The notes: generated by a model not told the origin, from the letters alone. A DNA stretch of 35,122 nucleotides from Candidatus Gastranaerophilales bacterium (GCA_028282645.1 JANQHM010000286.1:1-35122); one strand, 5' to 3'. Shown: positions 1 through 8,282, numbered from the stretch's first letter. Numbers and translations are program-made.

Positions 1-110
1 CCTTGTCTTTGTTTATGCTTTGGGTTTGTACAAATTACAGCCACTCTTCCTTTTCTTTTAATAACTTTGCAATGCTCACATATTTTTTTTACAGATGCTC
101 TGACCTTCAT
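1..110 (-). CDS. rpmJ: 50S ribosomal protein L36 (partial, cut by window edge)
   Basis: This is the smallest large-subunit ribosomal protein, a zinc-ribbon protein of the 50S subunit. The reading frame opens with [14 protein letters not shown], and 37 residues are visible before the window ends; the usual length is 37-38, so only the stop is missing. The zinc ligands C11, C14, C27 and H32 are all present, so this is the zinc-binding (C+) form. It follows infA by 24 nt on the same strand, which is the usual infA-rpmJ order at the end of the spc operon. It is too short for most ORF callers. Confidence 0.95.
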   Translation of the reverse strand, partial: MKVRASVKKICEHCKVIKRKGRVAVICTNPKHKQRQ

Positions 111-134
111 TATTTTGTATCCTTTCAGCTAAAA

Positions 135-353
135 TTAACCTTTCAATCTGTAAGTAATTCGTCCTCTGGTCAAATCATAAGGTGTTAGCTCAACCTTAAC
201 CTTGTCTCCTGGCAATATACGAATAAAATTTTTACGTATTTTGCCAGAAATATGGGCCAAGATCATGTGCCCATTTTCCAGTTCCACCCTAAACATTGCG
301 TTAGGTAAAGATTCTATGATTGTTCCTTCAAATTCAATTACGTCTTTTGACAT
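135..353 (-). CDS. infA: Translation initiation factor IF-1
   Basis: IF-1 binds the 30S A site and works with IF-2 and IF-3 during initiation. The 72-residue protein is a single OB fold with the family opening [12 protein letters not shown] and the conserved [17 protein letters not shown] core. An in-frame GTG lies two codons upstream (359), but the ATG at 353 gives the family's normal N terminus and has an AGAGG Shine-Dalgarno about 5 nt ahead, so I chose the ATG. The gene sits between map (127 nt upstream) and rpmJ (24 nt downstream). The map-infA gap is AT-rich and longer than the other gaps in this operon, so it may hold an internal promoter. Confidence 0.97.
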   Translation of the reverse strand: MSKDVIEFEGTIIESLPNAMFRVELENGHMILAHISGKIRKNFIRILPGDKVKVELTPYDLTRGRITYRLKG

Positions 354-480
354 TAACACCTCTAAATTTTAAAACACTCTAAATAAATTCTACCTAGAAC
401 ATGTTTTTTTACAAGTCTTTTGTTTAATTTTACATTTTAAAAAAAAGTTTTGTAAAAAATTTTAGAAAATTTTACATTTG

Positions 481-1233
481 TTAACTTTTGACAGTAAGAA
501 CTTTTGGCTTATCATCAGTTATCAAAATTGTATGTTCAAAATGTGCCGAATATTTATTGTCGTTAGTAACAACTGTCCAATTGTCATCCAACTCGTGCAC
601 ATCTCCTGTTCCTAGGCTAAACATTGGTTCTATAGCTATAACATAACCAGGTTTTAGTACAGGGCCCGGATCATCGGTTCTATAATTAAAGATAAACGGA
701 TCTTCGTGTAAATTTCTTCCGACACCATGACCGCCATATTGTTTTACAACACCATAGCCGTTCATACTTGCCCTATCTTCAATAGCACCACTAATTTCAC
801 ACAAATTATTACCTGCAACTGCTTTTTCTATAGCGTCATAGAGTGCCGCATTTGTCTCTTCCAATAATTTTGATACTTCAGCACTAATATCACCTACAGG
901 AATTGTTATTGCCGCATCTCCTATTAGTCCGCGGTAAATCACACCAACATCTATACTTATGACATCACCATCTTGTAAAACAGTATTTTCACCTGGTATA
1001 CCGTGTACAACCTGTTCATTTACCGAGGCACAAATTGTTGCAGGAAAGCCTCTATATCCTTTAAATGCCGGTATTGCCTTGTTTTCTTTAATTATACGCT
1101 CTGCAATCTCATCAAGTTCTAATGTTGTTAAACCTGGCTTGACAATATTTTGCATCATTTCCAGAACTTCAGCAACTATATCACCGGCAGCCGACATTAA
1201 TTTTATTTCATGCTTTGATTTTTTTGTTATCAT
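481..1233 (-). CDS. map: Methionine aminopeptidase, type I
   Basis: Removes the initiator methionine from nascent proteins in the cytoplasm. The 250 residues match the single-domain bacterial type Ia enzyme (pita-bread fold). The dinuclear metal ligands are all visible: D95 (SIDVG), D106 (GDAA), H169 (GGHGVG), E202 (IEPMF) and E233 (HFEHT), plus the substrate-side H77 (VVHGIP). It lacks the N-terminal zinc extension seen in some homologues. The start overlaps the end of adk by 26 nt, which implies translational coupling; the N terminus aligns with the family without extra residues, so the overlap is probably real. It belongs to the secY-adk-map-infA section of the spc operon. Confidence 0.97.
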   Translation of the reverse strand: MITKKSKHEIKLMSAAGDIVAEVLEMMQNIVKPGLTTLELDEIAERIIKENKAIPAFKGYRGFPATICASVNEQVVHGIPGENTVLQDGDVISIDVGVIYRGLIGDAAITIPVGDISAEVSKLLEETNAALYDAIEKAVAGNNLCEISGAIEDRASMNGYGVVKQYGGHGVGRNLHEDPFIFNYRTDDPGPVLKPGYVIAIEPMFSLGTGDVHELDDNWTVVTNDNKYSAHFEHTILITDDKPKVLTVKS

Positions 1234-1891
1234 TATTTTTTTCTTCTTTAAGTAAGCTTAATATATCTTTAAAAATATCTTCAATTGACTGATTCCCATC
1301 AATATTTACTATTAGGTTTTGATCATTATAATAGGTTATTAATGGCTCAGTTTCTTTTTTGTAAGTTTCAATTCTTTTTATTGCAGTTTCTTCAGAGTCA
1401 TCTGACCTTTGTATTAATGAAGAGTTGCAATTATCACAAATATTATCTTGCTTAGGAGGTTTTAGCCTTGTATTATACTTTTCCCCACAAGTAGGACAGG
1501 ATTTACGATATGCCATTCTTGCAATCAATATATCCTCAGAAATATTAATATTTAAAACTACATCAATTTTAATATTTAACTCTTTTAATATTTTTTCAAA
1601 ACCTTCCGCTTGCTCCAGGCTTCTTGGAAAACCGTCCAATATAAAGCCATTAGCGCAGTCCGGTTTATTCAATCTGCATTTAATCATACTTGCTACAATT
1701 TGATAAGGCACTAGTTGACCATTATCAATCTGCTTTTTTGCAATTAGACCGTTTTCACTACAAGAAGCTATTTCTGTCCTTAACAGAGAGCCTGTATCAA
1801 TATGAGGAATATTCATTGTTTTGGAAAGAATGCTTGCCTGAGTTCCTTTCCCACTGCCCGGGCCACCTAAAAATAATGCTCTTATACTCAT
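1208..1891 (-). CDS. adk: Adenylate kinase with zinc-binding LID
   Basis: Interconverts ATP + AMP and 2 ADP. The 227 residues carry the P-loop GGPGSGKGT (9-17), the AMP-binding LDGFPR (85-90) and a long LID. The LID has four cysteines, C132, C135, C152 and C155, in two CxxC pairs, which is the structural-zinc form common in Gram-positives and many deep lineages. The start codon overlaps the secY stop as ATGA. The C terminus is an extended lysine/asparagine-rich tail (EEKNNDNKKIKA) that overlaps the map start, which makes the protein slightly longer than the usual ~215 residues. Confidence 0.97.
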   Translation of the reverse strand: MSIRALFLGGPGSGKGTQASILSKTMNIPHIDTGSLLRTEIASCSENGLIAKKQIDNGQLVPYQIVASMIKCRLNKPDCANGFILDGFPRSLEQAEGFEKILKELNIKIDVVLNINISEDILIARMAYRKSCPTCGEKYNTRLKPPKQDNICDNCNSSLIQRSDDSEETAIKRIETYKKETEPLITYYNDQNLIVNIDGNQSIEDIFKDILSLLKEEKNNDNKKIKA

Positions 1892-3222
1892 TGCTTTAAG
1901 AAACCTTCATATTGCCTAACTAATAAATGTGTCTTAATTTGATTAATAAAATCGAGCGCAACACCAACCATAATGATAAGAGATGTAGCACCTATACCTT
2001 GTAGTGTTTCAACTCCCGTTAAAGCACTTGCTGCTACAGGAATTAGTGCAACCAAGCCCAAGCCTACTGCTCCTATAAAAGTAGTTCTTGATAAAATTTT
2101 ATCTAATAAGTCGGCAGTGGGTTTGCCCGGCTTTACACCAGGAATTGAGCTGCCGTGCTTTTTTAAATTATTAGCTATTTCTTTTGGCTGCATGTTTGGC
2201 ATAATTGATGCATAAAAGAATGTTAATGAAAAGATTAACAGAAAATATATTACATAATAAGGTAATTTAGCAGGAGAAAATATCTCTGTGTTTAAAAAAG
2301 TGGCAATATTGCTTAATAAACCTTGATCTTGCCCCAAAATACCTAAAACAGTTGCCGGAAATAATAATATAGCAATGGCAAAAATTATAGGCATAACACC
2401 GCCGGGATTTAATTTAAATGGAATATGAGTATTTACGCCGCCATATACTTTATTGCCAACCTGCCTTTTTGCATTAACCACTATTATCTTTCTTATTGCT
2501 TCTTGCATAACTACAATAAAAACTATTGTAGCAAAGAAAATAAGTAATAAAGCAACCAGCGAAAGCTGTAACCTGGTATCTCCGGCAATTAACTTACCTG
2601 TTCTTTCTATATAAACAGGTATCTGTGATATAATCCCAACAAAAATAAGAAGAGAGCCTCCATTACCCAGTCCTCTTTCTGTAATCAGCTCAGCTAACCA
2701 CATAACTAAGACAGCACCTGCTGTTAATCCTATTAATGCTCCTGCAAAGACCAAAGCAGGATTTAGATCAGGTAAAATTATTGCTGATCCTGCTTGTCTA
2801 TATATAAACATCATCAATACCAAAGATTGAAATAACGCCAGTCCTAAGGTCAAATACCTTGTATATTGAGAAATTTTTCTGCGACCAGCATCACCTTCTT
2901 CTTTTTGCAGCTTCTCCAATGGAGGAATCACCACAGCAACTAATTGCATAATAATTGATGCTGTAATATAGGGACCTATACCTAGCGCAAATATTGAAAC
3001 CTTGCCTAAAGCCCCACCTGTAAACATGTCTAAAAATCCAATTATATTTGCCCCTGCAGCTAGCTCTTTAAAAGCTTCGCTATCTATCCCAAATATTGGA
3101 ATCTGTGCTCCTAAACGGAACACAGCAATAATCGCAAAAGTAAATATTAATTTTTCTTTTAAGCCCGAAGCTTGCCACATGCCCGAAATTTCATCAGGTG
3201 TAGGCATTTTAATTTTAGCCAT
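1888..3222 (-). CDS. secY: Preprotein translocase subunit SecY
   Basis: Central channel of the Sec translocon in the inner membrane. The 444 residues contain the expected ten hydrophobic segments. Family landmarks include the first membrane segment with FRLGAQIPIFGID, the plug-region glycines (NIIGFLDMFTGGALGKVSIFA), and the late loop with NLKKHGSSIPGVKPGK that contacts the ribosome and SecA. The ATG is preceded by a GAGG Shine-Dalgarno. Only 2 nt separate it from rplO and it overlaps adk by 4 nt (ATGA), so it is tightly coupled within the spc operon. Confidence 0.97.
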   Translation of the reverse strand: MAKIKMPTPDEISGMWQASGLKEKLIFTFAIIAVFRLGAQIPIFGIDSEAFKELAAGANIIGFLDMFTGGALGKVSIFALGIGPYITASIIMQLVAVVIPPLEKLQKEEGDAGRRKISQYTRYLTLGLALFQSLVLMMFIYRQAGSAIILPDLNPALVFAGALIGLTAGAVLVMWLAELITERGLGNGGSLLIFVGIISQIPVYIERTGKLIAGDTRLQLSLVALLLIFFATIVFIVVMQEAIRKIIVVNAKRQVGNKVYGGVNTHIPFKLNPGGVMPIIFAIAILLFPATVLGILGQDQGLLSNIATFLNTEIFSPAKLPYYVIYFLLIFSLTFFYASIMPNMQPKEIANNLKKHGSSIPGVKPGKPTADLLDKILSRTTFIGAVGLGLVALIPVAASALTGVETLQGIGATSLIIMVGVALDFINQIKTHLLVRQYEGFLKQ

Positions 3223-3224
3223 TG

Positions 3225-3683
3225 TTAGATTACCTCAACTGATCCACCGGCTGACTCAATTTTCTCTTTAGCAGAAGGAGTAACATAGTTAGCTTTTACA
3301 TTAACAGCTTTAGTAATTTCTCCTTTGCCTAATACTCTTAGTGCTTCGTATTTTTTTGATTTAATGCAACCTAATTCTCTTAATTTTTCTAAATCTATTA
3401 CATCAGCTTCTATTTTATTAAGATCTTGTACATTAATTTCTGCGTAAATTATTGTTCTGGGTCTGGTAAAGCCTTTTAGTTTGGGGTACTTTCTGTAGCT
3501 TGGCATTTGCCCGCCTTCAAAGCCTTTCTTTTTACTTCTTCCAGCTCTTTGACCTTCACCGTTATGACCTCTACAAGAAGTTTTACCCATTCCTGAACTA
3601 CGACCGCGACCTTTTCTTTTAGGTCTATGTGTAGCACCTTCTGCCGGGCTTAAATCATCTATCTTTAACATTGAATTTTCCAT
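3225..3683 (-). CDS. rplO: 50S ribosomal protein L15
   Basis: Late-assembly large-subunit protein. The 152 residues have the glycine/arginine-rich N-terminal extension (KRKGRGRSSGMGKTSCRG) that threads into 23S rRNA and a compact C-terminal domain ending in SAGGSVEVI. The upstream ATG (3683) has an AGGG about 10 nt ahead. The internal methionine at codon 5, closer to the family start MLKIDDLSPAEG, has no Shine-Dalgarno, so the longer form is preferred. It lies 15 nt after rpmD and 2 nt before secY. Confidence 0.96.
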   Translation of the reverse strand: MENSMLKIDDLSPAEGATHRPKRKGRGRSSGMGKTSCRGHNGEGQRAGRSKKKGFEGGQMPSYRKYPKLKGFTRPRTIIYAEINVQDLNKIEADVIDLEKLRELGCIKSKKYEALRVLGKGEITKAVNVKANYVTPSAKEKIESAGGSVEVI

Positions 3684-3698
3684 TATTTTATTACCCTG

Positions 3699-3881
3699 TT
3701 ATTCTACTGTTACCATATGGCTTACTTTGTTTATCATACCTTTTATAGCAGGTGTATCTTTTACTTCTATTGTTTGATGTAGTCTTTTAAAGCCTAGCGA
3801 TTTAATTATGGCTTTAAACCTTTCAGATTTACCTATAAGGCTTTTCTTTAATGTTATTTTTATTGTTTTATTTTCTTCCAT
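3699..3881 (-). CDS. rpmD: 50S ribosomal protein L30
   Basis: Small large-subunit ribosomal protein of 60 residues with the typical KITLKKSLIGKS opening and the KRLHQTIEVKDTPAIKGMINKVSHMVTV core. A longer frame from a TTG at 3896 exists, but the ATG at 3881 is preceded by GAGGAAA at good spacing and gives the family's normal length. It lies between rpsE (15 nt upstream) and rplO (15 nt downstream), the standard spc position. From general knowledge, typical photosynthetic cyanobacteria lack rpmD, so its presence would set this lineage apart from them. Confidence 0.94.
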   Translation of the reverse strand: MEENKTIKITLKKSLIGKSERFKAIIKSLGFKRLHQTIEVKDTPAIKGMINKVSHMVTVE

Positions 3882-3896
3882 TTTTATTTTCCTCAA

Positions 3897-4427
3897 CTAC
3901 GACCCTAGCATTTCGCTAAGTGTTAATCCTCTGCTCTGTGCAACTTCTTTAAATGTTCTTAAAGAAGCTAATCCGTTCATTGTAGCTCTGGCATTACTCA
4001 ATGGGGATTGAGAGCCAAGCTTTTTAGCGAGAACATTTTCAACACCAGCTAATTCCAGCACTACCCTTGATGCACCACCAGCGATAATACCGGTACCTTC
4101 GGATGCAGGTCTAAGCATAACTTTGCCGGCACCAGCTCTACCATTAATTGGATGTGTAATAGTCTTTTTAAACAATGGTACAGTAATCATATTCTTTTTA
4201 GCAGCAGCAACACCTTTTTGTATTGCGCCTATTACTTCACTTGATTTGCCCACACCAACGCCAACTTGACCTTTAGCATTACCAACAACAACAACCGCTC
4301 TAAAGCTAAGTTTTTTACCACCTTTAACAACTTTAGTTACTCTTCTGATTTGGATTACTCTTTCTTTCCATTCAGATGATTTTACTCCTTGAGAATCTTT
4401 TTTACTTGTTTTTGCTTGTTGTTCCAC
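3897..4427 (-). CDS. rpsE: 30S ribosomal protein S5
   Basis: Small-subunit protein at the mRNA entry channel, important for decoding accuracy. The 176 residues hold the double-stranded-RNA-binding-like N domain ([19 protein letters not shown] through [11 protein letters not shown]) and the C domain ([17 protein letters not shown]). The start is GTG, with a GAGGT about 12 nt upstream; the extra ~15 N-terminal residues are polar and poorly conserved. It is the first gene of this ribosomal block: rplR, normally immediately upstream, is absent, and 273 nt of AT-rich DNA containing a dispersed repeat precede it. Confidence 0.97.
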   Translation of the reverse strand: MEQQAKTSKKDSQGVKSSEWKERVIQIRRVTKVVKGGKKLSFRAVVVVGNAKGQVGVGVGKSSEVIGAIQKGVAAAKKNMITVPLFKKTITHPINGRAGAGKVMLRPASEGTGIIAGGASRVVLELAGVENVLAKKLGSQSPLSNARATMNGLASLRTFKEVAQSRGLTLSEMLGS

Positions 4428-4510
4428 TTATTTCTTAAACCTCGCTTTATCTTACTATATTAATAATAAAATTATTATTTAATCTATGTTAGATTACTCT
4501 TTAAAATAAC

Positions 4511-4570
4511 CTATTTTATTAAATTTAAATACGATTAAATAATCTGAAAAGTATTTTAGAGTTAATATAT
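4511..4570 (+). repeat. Dispersed intergenic repeat family 1, copy A
   Basis: About 58 nt. The core AATCTGAAAAGTATTTT is shared with copies near 6812, 15679, 30561 and 34657 (inverted), and the flanks also match: an AT-rich left part with TATTTTATT and a right part GAGTTAATATA. This copy lies in the gap between rpsE and the RWYD-repeat gene, roughly 85 nt upstream of the rpsE start. Confidence 0.75.
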
Positions 4571-4700
4571 TCATGCTTATAGCTAATTACTTAATTAATG
4601 AAACCTAAAAAGAAGAAAAAAATCAAGTAGAATAAATGTAATGTATTTAGGTTTTAAAAACTTTCTTATTAATAATTTACAAAATTAATATAATTATAAA

Positions 4701-5078
4701 TTAATTAATATAATAATCACCGTCATCAGAGGGGTTTCTAAACTTTCTTCTTACTAAATCTGCAATATCTCTGGCTATTTTTTCCTGTGTATCTTGAGAA
4801 CAATTTTCTAACATCTGTATTGCGGTTCTCAATGTATTATCAATATCATACCACCTGGCATTACCTTTTCCACACCTACCTTCTTCCACCGCCATCATAA
4901 TATCATCCACTGAAAGATAAGTGCTATTCTCTATATTATGTTCTATTATCACTTTAATTAAATTAATGGCGATTTGTATTTGGAACTTATCGTCTGATGT
5001 TTCAAGTATTTTCATTGCCTTTGAAAGAATAGGGTCTTTATCGTACCATCTTCTGTTTTTATTACTTTCTTCTACCAT
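4701..5078 (-). CDS. Small protein with duplicated RWYD motif, function unknown
   Basis: I do not recognise a named family. The 125 residues contain an internal duplication: unit 1 (about residues 10-44) opens RRWYDKDPILSKAMKILE and unit 2 (about 75-108) opens ARWYDIDNTLRTAIQMLE. Both continue into a helix with Q-xx-IA-xx-I spacing, giving an R-W-Y-D-x-D-xx-L-xx-A signature. It looks cytoplasmic and helical, with no signal peptide or membrane segment. It starts 15 nt after fixX, so it probably shares the fixC-fixX transcript, and a link to that electron-transfer pair is a reasonable inference but no more. Confidence 0.8.
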   Translation of the reverse strand: MVEESNKNRRWYDKDPILSKAMKILETSDDKFQIQIAINLIKVIIEHNIENSTYLSVDDIMMAVEEGRCGKGNARWYDIDNTLRTAIQMLENCSQDTQEKIARDIADLVRRKFRNPSDDGDYYIN

Positions 5079-5093
5079 TTTCTTAACCTATAT

Positions 5094-5396
5094 TTAGCTT
5101 TGTTTAAAGCTCACTCCATACCCGCTTTGTGGATAATTCCAACCTAAACTTTGCTTTTCACAAGCTATTCTGCATGCACCACATTCTAGGCAATTTTCAT
5201 ATCCGACTAAAATTTTGTTCAAATCCTCGTCCCAATAATATACATTAGCAGGACACACAATTGTACAAGTTTTCTTTATGCAAGTCATACAATCGTCTTG
5301 ATTGGGGTACAAATGAGTTTTCTGGTCGGGATTATATTTTACAGTATATAACTTATCATCAATATTTTCAGGAATCAATTTTTTACTTTTAATCAT
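5094..5396 (-). CDS. fixX: FixX-like ferredoxin
   Basis: Iron-sulfur partner of the FixC flavoprotein, which passes electrons between ETF-type flavoproteins and quinone. The 100 residues have eight cysteines, C36, C39, C44, C48, C69, C72, C75 and C79. The first group reads CMTCIKKTCTIVCPANVYYW and the second NCLECGACRIAC, the usual FixX arrangement. The start overlaps the fixC stop as ATGA, which indicates co-translation. No fixA or fixB lies in the window. Confidence 0.92.
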   Translation of the reverse strand: MIKSKKLIPENIDDKLYTVKYNPDQKTHLYPNQDDCMTCIKKTCTIVCPANVYYWDEDLNKILVGYENCLECGACRIACEKQSLGWNYPQSGYGVSFKQS

Positions 5397-6697
5397 TTTA
5401 ACAAAATACTCCTGCCTATATTAGTAAACGCCCAAATATCCTTGAAAATATAAAGTTTTCTCTCCTTTAAAAGATTTGATATAAAAGAAAAGTACTTTTT
5501 CCTCTTTGGAATACCGTCTATAGTTATAAATTGATTCAAAAATTCACTGGCTTTTGCCGGATAAAAGTCTGTTACAATTTTTTTATTATTTTTTATAAAA
5601 TCCATAACATTCTTGTAAGTCTTCAAATCTTTCATCATAAAGCTTTCATCAATTTTTTTCTGATAGAGAGAAAGTGTATTTTCTGAGAAATCATTTTTGT
5701 CAAGAGCAATTATTGCGCTCTGCGCTGCAAGTTTTCCACTTTGCATCGCTAGATTTGTTCCTTCCCAATGTACATTATTCACAAGCATTGCAGCATCTCC
5801 AACTACCATTACTCCATTACCATACAACTTGGGAATGCATTTATATCCGCCTTCAGGTATTAAATGAGCAGAGTATTCTAATAATTCTCCACCCTTTATT
5901 AAAGGTCTGATAGCAGGATGCTTTTTCATTTCATTTAGTAAATCATAAGGTTTTTTCCCGGAATTTGAAAGATCTTCCAGGGATACACCTATACCGATTA
6001 CTACCGAATCCAGGTTTGTATATATAAAACCCAAACCTACCATGTTATTCATTGGATTGCCCAGTATTGTATGGATACTGCCGCTATTGCCTTCCAGGTT
6101 AAATCTGTCTTCAATAGTTTCTTTAGGGAGTTTTATTACTTCTTTTACCCCAAGTGCTATATCTTTTGGTCTAAAATCATTTCTAAGGCCTGCTTTTCTG
6201 GCTAAAATTGAATTCACTCCATCTGCAATTATAACCAGTCTTGCGTAAAAGCATTCTAATTCTGTTTTAATGCCCACAATATTGCCATCTTCTTCAAGCA
6301 AATCTGTTACCATTGTTTCATTAACTATATGCACGCCTGTATTTTCAGCTTGCTCTGCACACCATCTATCCCATTTAGGACGCATAACAGTAAAGCTGTT
6401 GAATTTTTTGGAATGCTCCTGATTTTTATACCCCAGAACCGTACCGTAATCTTCTCCAAGAAATGCAAATTTATGTTCTATATTAAATCTTTCAACCGGT
6501 GCGGTTTTCCAAAACTCCGGAAATATTTCTTCAGTAGGCTGACAATAGATAGCTCCTCCAAAAACATTTTTACTTCCGGGAAATGATCCCCTTTCAATAA
6601 CAACCACTTCCTTGTTGGCACGTGCAAGAGTTATTGCAGCAGCTATACCTGCCGGACCTGCTCCAACCACGACTACATCAGCATATTCCTTTTTCAC
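5393..6697 (-). CDS. fixC: FixC-type electron transfer flavoprotein-quinone oxidoreductase
   Basis: FAD-dependent oxidoreductase of the ETF-QO/FixC family, taking part in electron transfer or bifurcation with FixA, FixB and FixX. I place the start at a GTG (6697) because AAGGAG sits 7 nt ahead of it; the longer frame from 6760 adds an unlikely phenylalanine-rich leader. The resulting 434 residues show the Rossmann GAGPAG (12-17) with the following VVVIERG, the DG motif IIADGVNS (about 157-163) and the second FAD motif GDAAMLVN (about 300-307). It is followed by overlapping fixX and the RWYD-repeat gene. FixA and FixB, the usual electron donors, must be elsewhere if the complex is complete. 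Confidence 0.93.
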   Translation of the reverse strand: MKKEYADVVVVGAGPAGIAAAITLARANKEVVVIERGSFPGSKNVFGGAIYCQPTEEIFPEFWKTAPVERFNIEHKFAFLGEDYGTVLGYKNQEHSKKFNSFTVMRPKWDRWCAEQAENTGVHIVNETMVTDLLEEDGNIVGIKTELECFYARLVIIADGVNSILARKAGLRNDFRPKDIALGVKEVIKLPKETIEDRFNLEGNSGSIHTILGNPMNNMVGLGFIYTNLDSVVIGIGVSLEDLSNSGKKPYDLLNEMKKHPAIRPLIKGGELLEYSAHLIPEGGYKCIPKLYGNGVMVVGDAAMLVNNVHWEGTNLAMQSGKLAAQSAIIALDKNDFSENTLSLYQKKIDESFMMKDLKTYKNVMDFIKNNKKIVTDFYPAKASEFLNQFITIDGIPKRKKYFSFISNLLKERKLYIFKDIWAFTNIGRSILLK

Positions 6698-6811
6698 CCT
6701 CTTGCTCCTTTCCTCTACAAAAGCATAATTATATTTAAAAAAAAATAAGCAGGATATCAATGTATATACTGGTTTTAAATTAAATTTCAGATTTCTCTTT
6801 TCAGAGTTTAG

Positions 6812-6872
6812 CTTATTTTAATTGGCTTTTATCTGATTGAATAATCTGAAAAGTATTTTTGAGTTAGTATAC
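6812..6872 (+). repeat. Dispersed intergenic repeat family 1, copy B
   Basis: Contains TGATTGAATAATCTGAAAAG followed by TATTTTTGAGTTAGTATA, close to the consensus. It lies about 115 nt upstream of the fixC GTG. The left flank is more diverged than in copies A, C and D. Confidence 0.75.
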
Positions 6873-7114
6873 CAATAACATTATACTAGTATTTTTAGTT
6901 ATGCAATAGTCTTTTTTCTTTTAATCAATTTATTATTAATCAAAAGATATATATTACTATTTTATAGTATATTTTTAATTTAGTTTTATGTTTTATCGTA
7001 AAAATTTTTAATAAAAATAAATATTTCTTATTTATGTGTCAAATTTATTTATCAGGCTCTTTTAAATATTTAACTGTTAATTCTAATAAAATTATTCGAT
7101 AAAAAAATTCAAAA

Positions 7115-7142
7115 TTTACATTTTTTAAATCTGATTTATAAT
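7115..7142 (+). promoter_or_regulatory. Candidate sigma-70 promoter for the TPR/HExxH gene
   Basis: TTTACA (7115-7120), a 16-nt spacer and a perfect TATAAT (7137-7142), about 50 nt upstream of the ATG at 7191. In AT-rich DNA such matches also arise by chance. Confidence 0.45.
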
Positions 7143-7190
7143 AACTATAAAAAATATTTTTCCTGAAGCTAATTTAACCGGAGTAATTAT

Positions 7191-8282
7191 ATGAGCATAA
7201 ATTATTCAATATCTTTAAAGCCTAATAACTTTAATGCTCAAATGTATAATAATGTAAATACAAAGGCTCAAGCTTCATTTCATAGCAAATTAGGAACAAA
7301 TTACACTCAAATAAATTTTGGTAATACTGACTATTTTATAAACAATCAAAAGTTAAGAGAAAAAGAATTAAACAAATATTTAAAAGCTGCGACCAGGTCT
7401 TACGACTTGTCAAGATATCATACAGCTATAAAAAACTATAAAAAATGCTTGGAAATTAAACCGGATTTTTATGCTGTTAAGCTAAAACTGGCTGACTCTT
7501 ACAAACAAATTGAGAAATTGCCTGATGCTATTAAAGTTTATCAAAATATACTAAAAGAAAATCCTGAAGATCTTGAAGCTTTAACACTCACCGGTGAGTG
7601 TTTTAAAGATATGCATTTGTATGAAAATGCAATAAAATATTATAAACAGGCAACTAAAATTAATCCTGGTTTTGATTTAGCCCAAAGAGCAGTAAAAGAA
7701 TTAGACAACTTAATATTAGAACAGTTTAATCCTATTTTAGCTCAAATACAAAAGCAACAGCATAAAGATGAGAACCTTAAGCAATCTTTAAAAATATTTA
7801 GAAACAATGCACCTAAGGATTTAGTTAATTCATTAAACGGCATTCAGGTAAATTTTGGTGAAACCGCTGAATTGGGCGGACACTCAAATATTGCTCAATA
7901 CGAAGATGCTGAAGGTAAAATTACAATATCAGATTGTTATTGTTGGGCATCGCCTAAAGTAATTGCAGCATATTTAGTACATGAGGCTGTCCATGCAAAA
8001 GACAGGGATCCTTATACATCTATAACAGAAGAACAGGATGCTTATAGAGATCAGGTTAAATTTTGGATTAACAATGGAAAAGGTACAAAGGATCCGGAAT
8101 TAGATTATGCTGCATATTTATACAGACAATCACCCAAAGCTCTGGATGATAAAATAAAAACTATCTACAGTTCCAGGGATTGTAACATTAGAATGGAGTC
8201 ACCTCATCATACAAAAGCCCTAAAGAAGCCAATAGGAAGATTTTTATCCAGTATTCCTATCATTGGAGAACTGTTTGAATAA
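7191..8282 (+). CDS. TPR protein with C-terminal HExxH (zincin-like) domain
   Basis: Three parts are visible in 363 residues. Residues 1-50 are a low-complexity asparagine-rich leader with a QINFG motif. Residues 55-165 hold about three TPR units (e.g. YHTAIKNYKKCLEIKPDF, LPDAIKVYQNILKENPED, YENAIKYYKQATKINPG). Residues 215-300 hold a putative metallopeptidase core: H264-E265-x-x-H268, then E281-x-D283-x-Y285, where E281 could be the third zinc ligand. There is no signal peptide. The same HExxH...ExDxY arrangement recurs in the unrelated-looking gene at 28617. GGAG lies 8 nt before the ATG. TPRs usually mediate protein contacts, so a partner-guided protease is possible; activity is unproven. 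Confidence 0.85.
   Translation: MSINYSISLKPNNFNAQMYNNVNTKAQASFHSKLGTNYTQINFGNTDYFINNQKLREKELNKYLKAATRSYDLSRYHTAIKNYKKCLEIKPDFYAVKLKLADSYKQIEKLPDAIKVYQNILKENPEDLEALTLTGECFKDMHLYENAIKYYKQATKINPGFDLAQRAVKELDNLILEQFNPILAQIQKQQHKDENLKQSLKIFRNNAPKDLVNSLNGIQVNFGETAELGGHSNIAQYEDAEGKITISDCYCWASPKVIAAYLVHEAVHAKDRDPYTSITEEQDAYRDQVKFWINNGKGTKDPELDYAAYLYRQSPKALDDKIKTIYSSRDCNIRMESPHHTKALKKPIGRFLSSIPIIGELFE

Larger units (their letters stand above)
6698..7190. other. Divergent intergenic region fixC / TPR-zincin gene
   Basis: About 490 nt, very AT-rich, with no ORF I can support. It holds repeat family 1 copy B (6812-6872), a candidate plus-strand promoter (7115-7142), and the Shine-Dalgarno for the gene at 7191. 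Transcripts leave in both directions. I see no other structure. Confidence 0.6.

Noticed and set aside
5393-6760. fixC start at 6760
   Set aside because: The extra 21 residues are not family-like and the GTG at 6697 has a much better Shine-Dalgarno.
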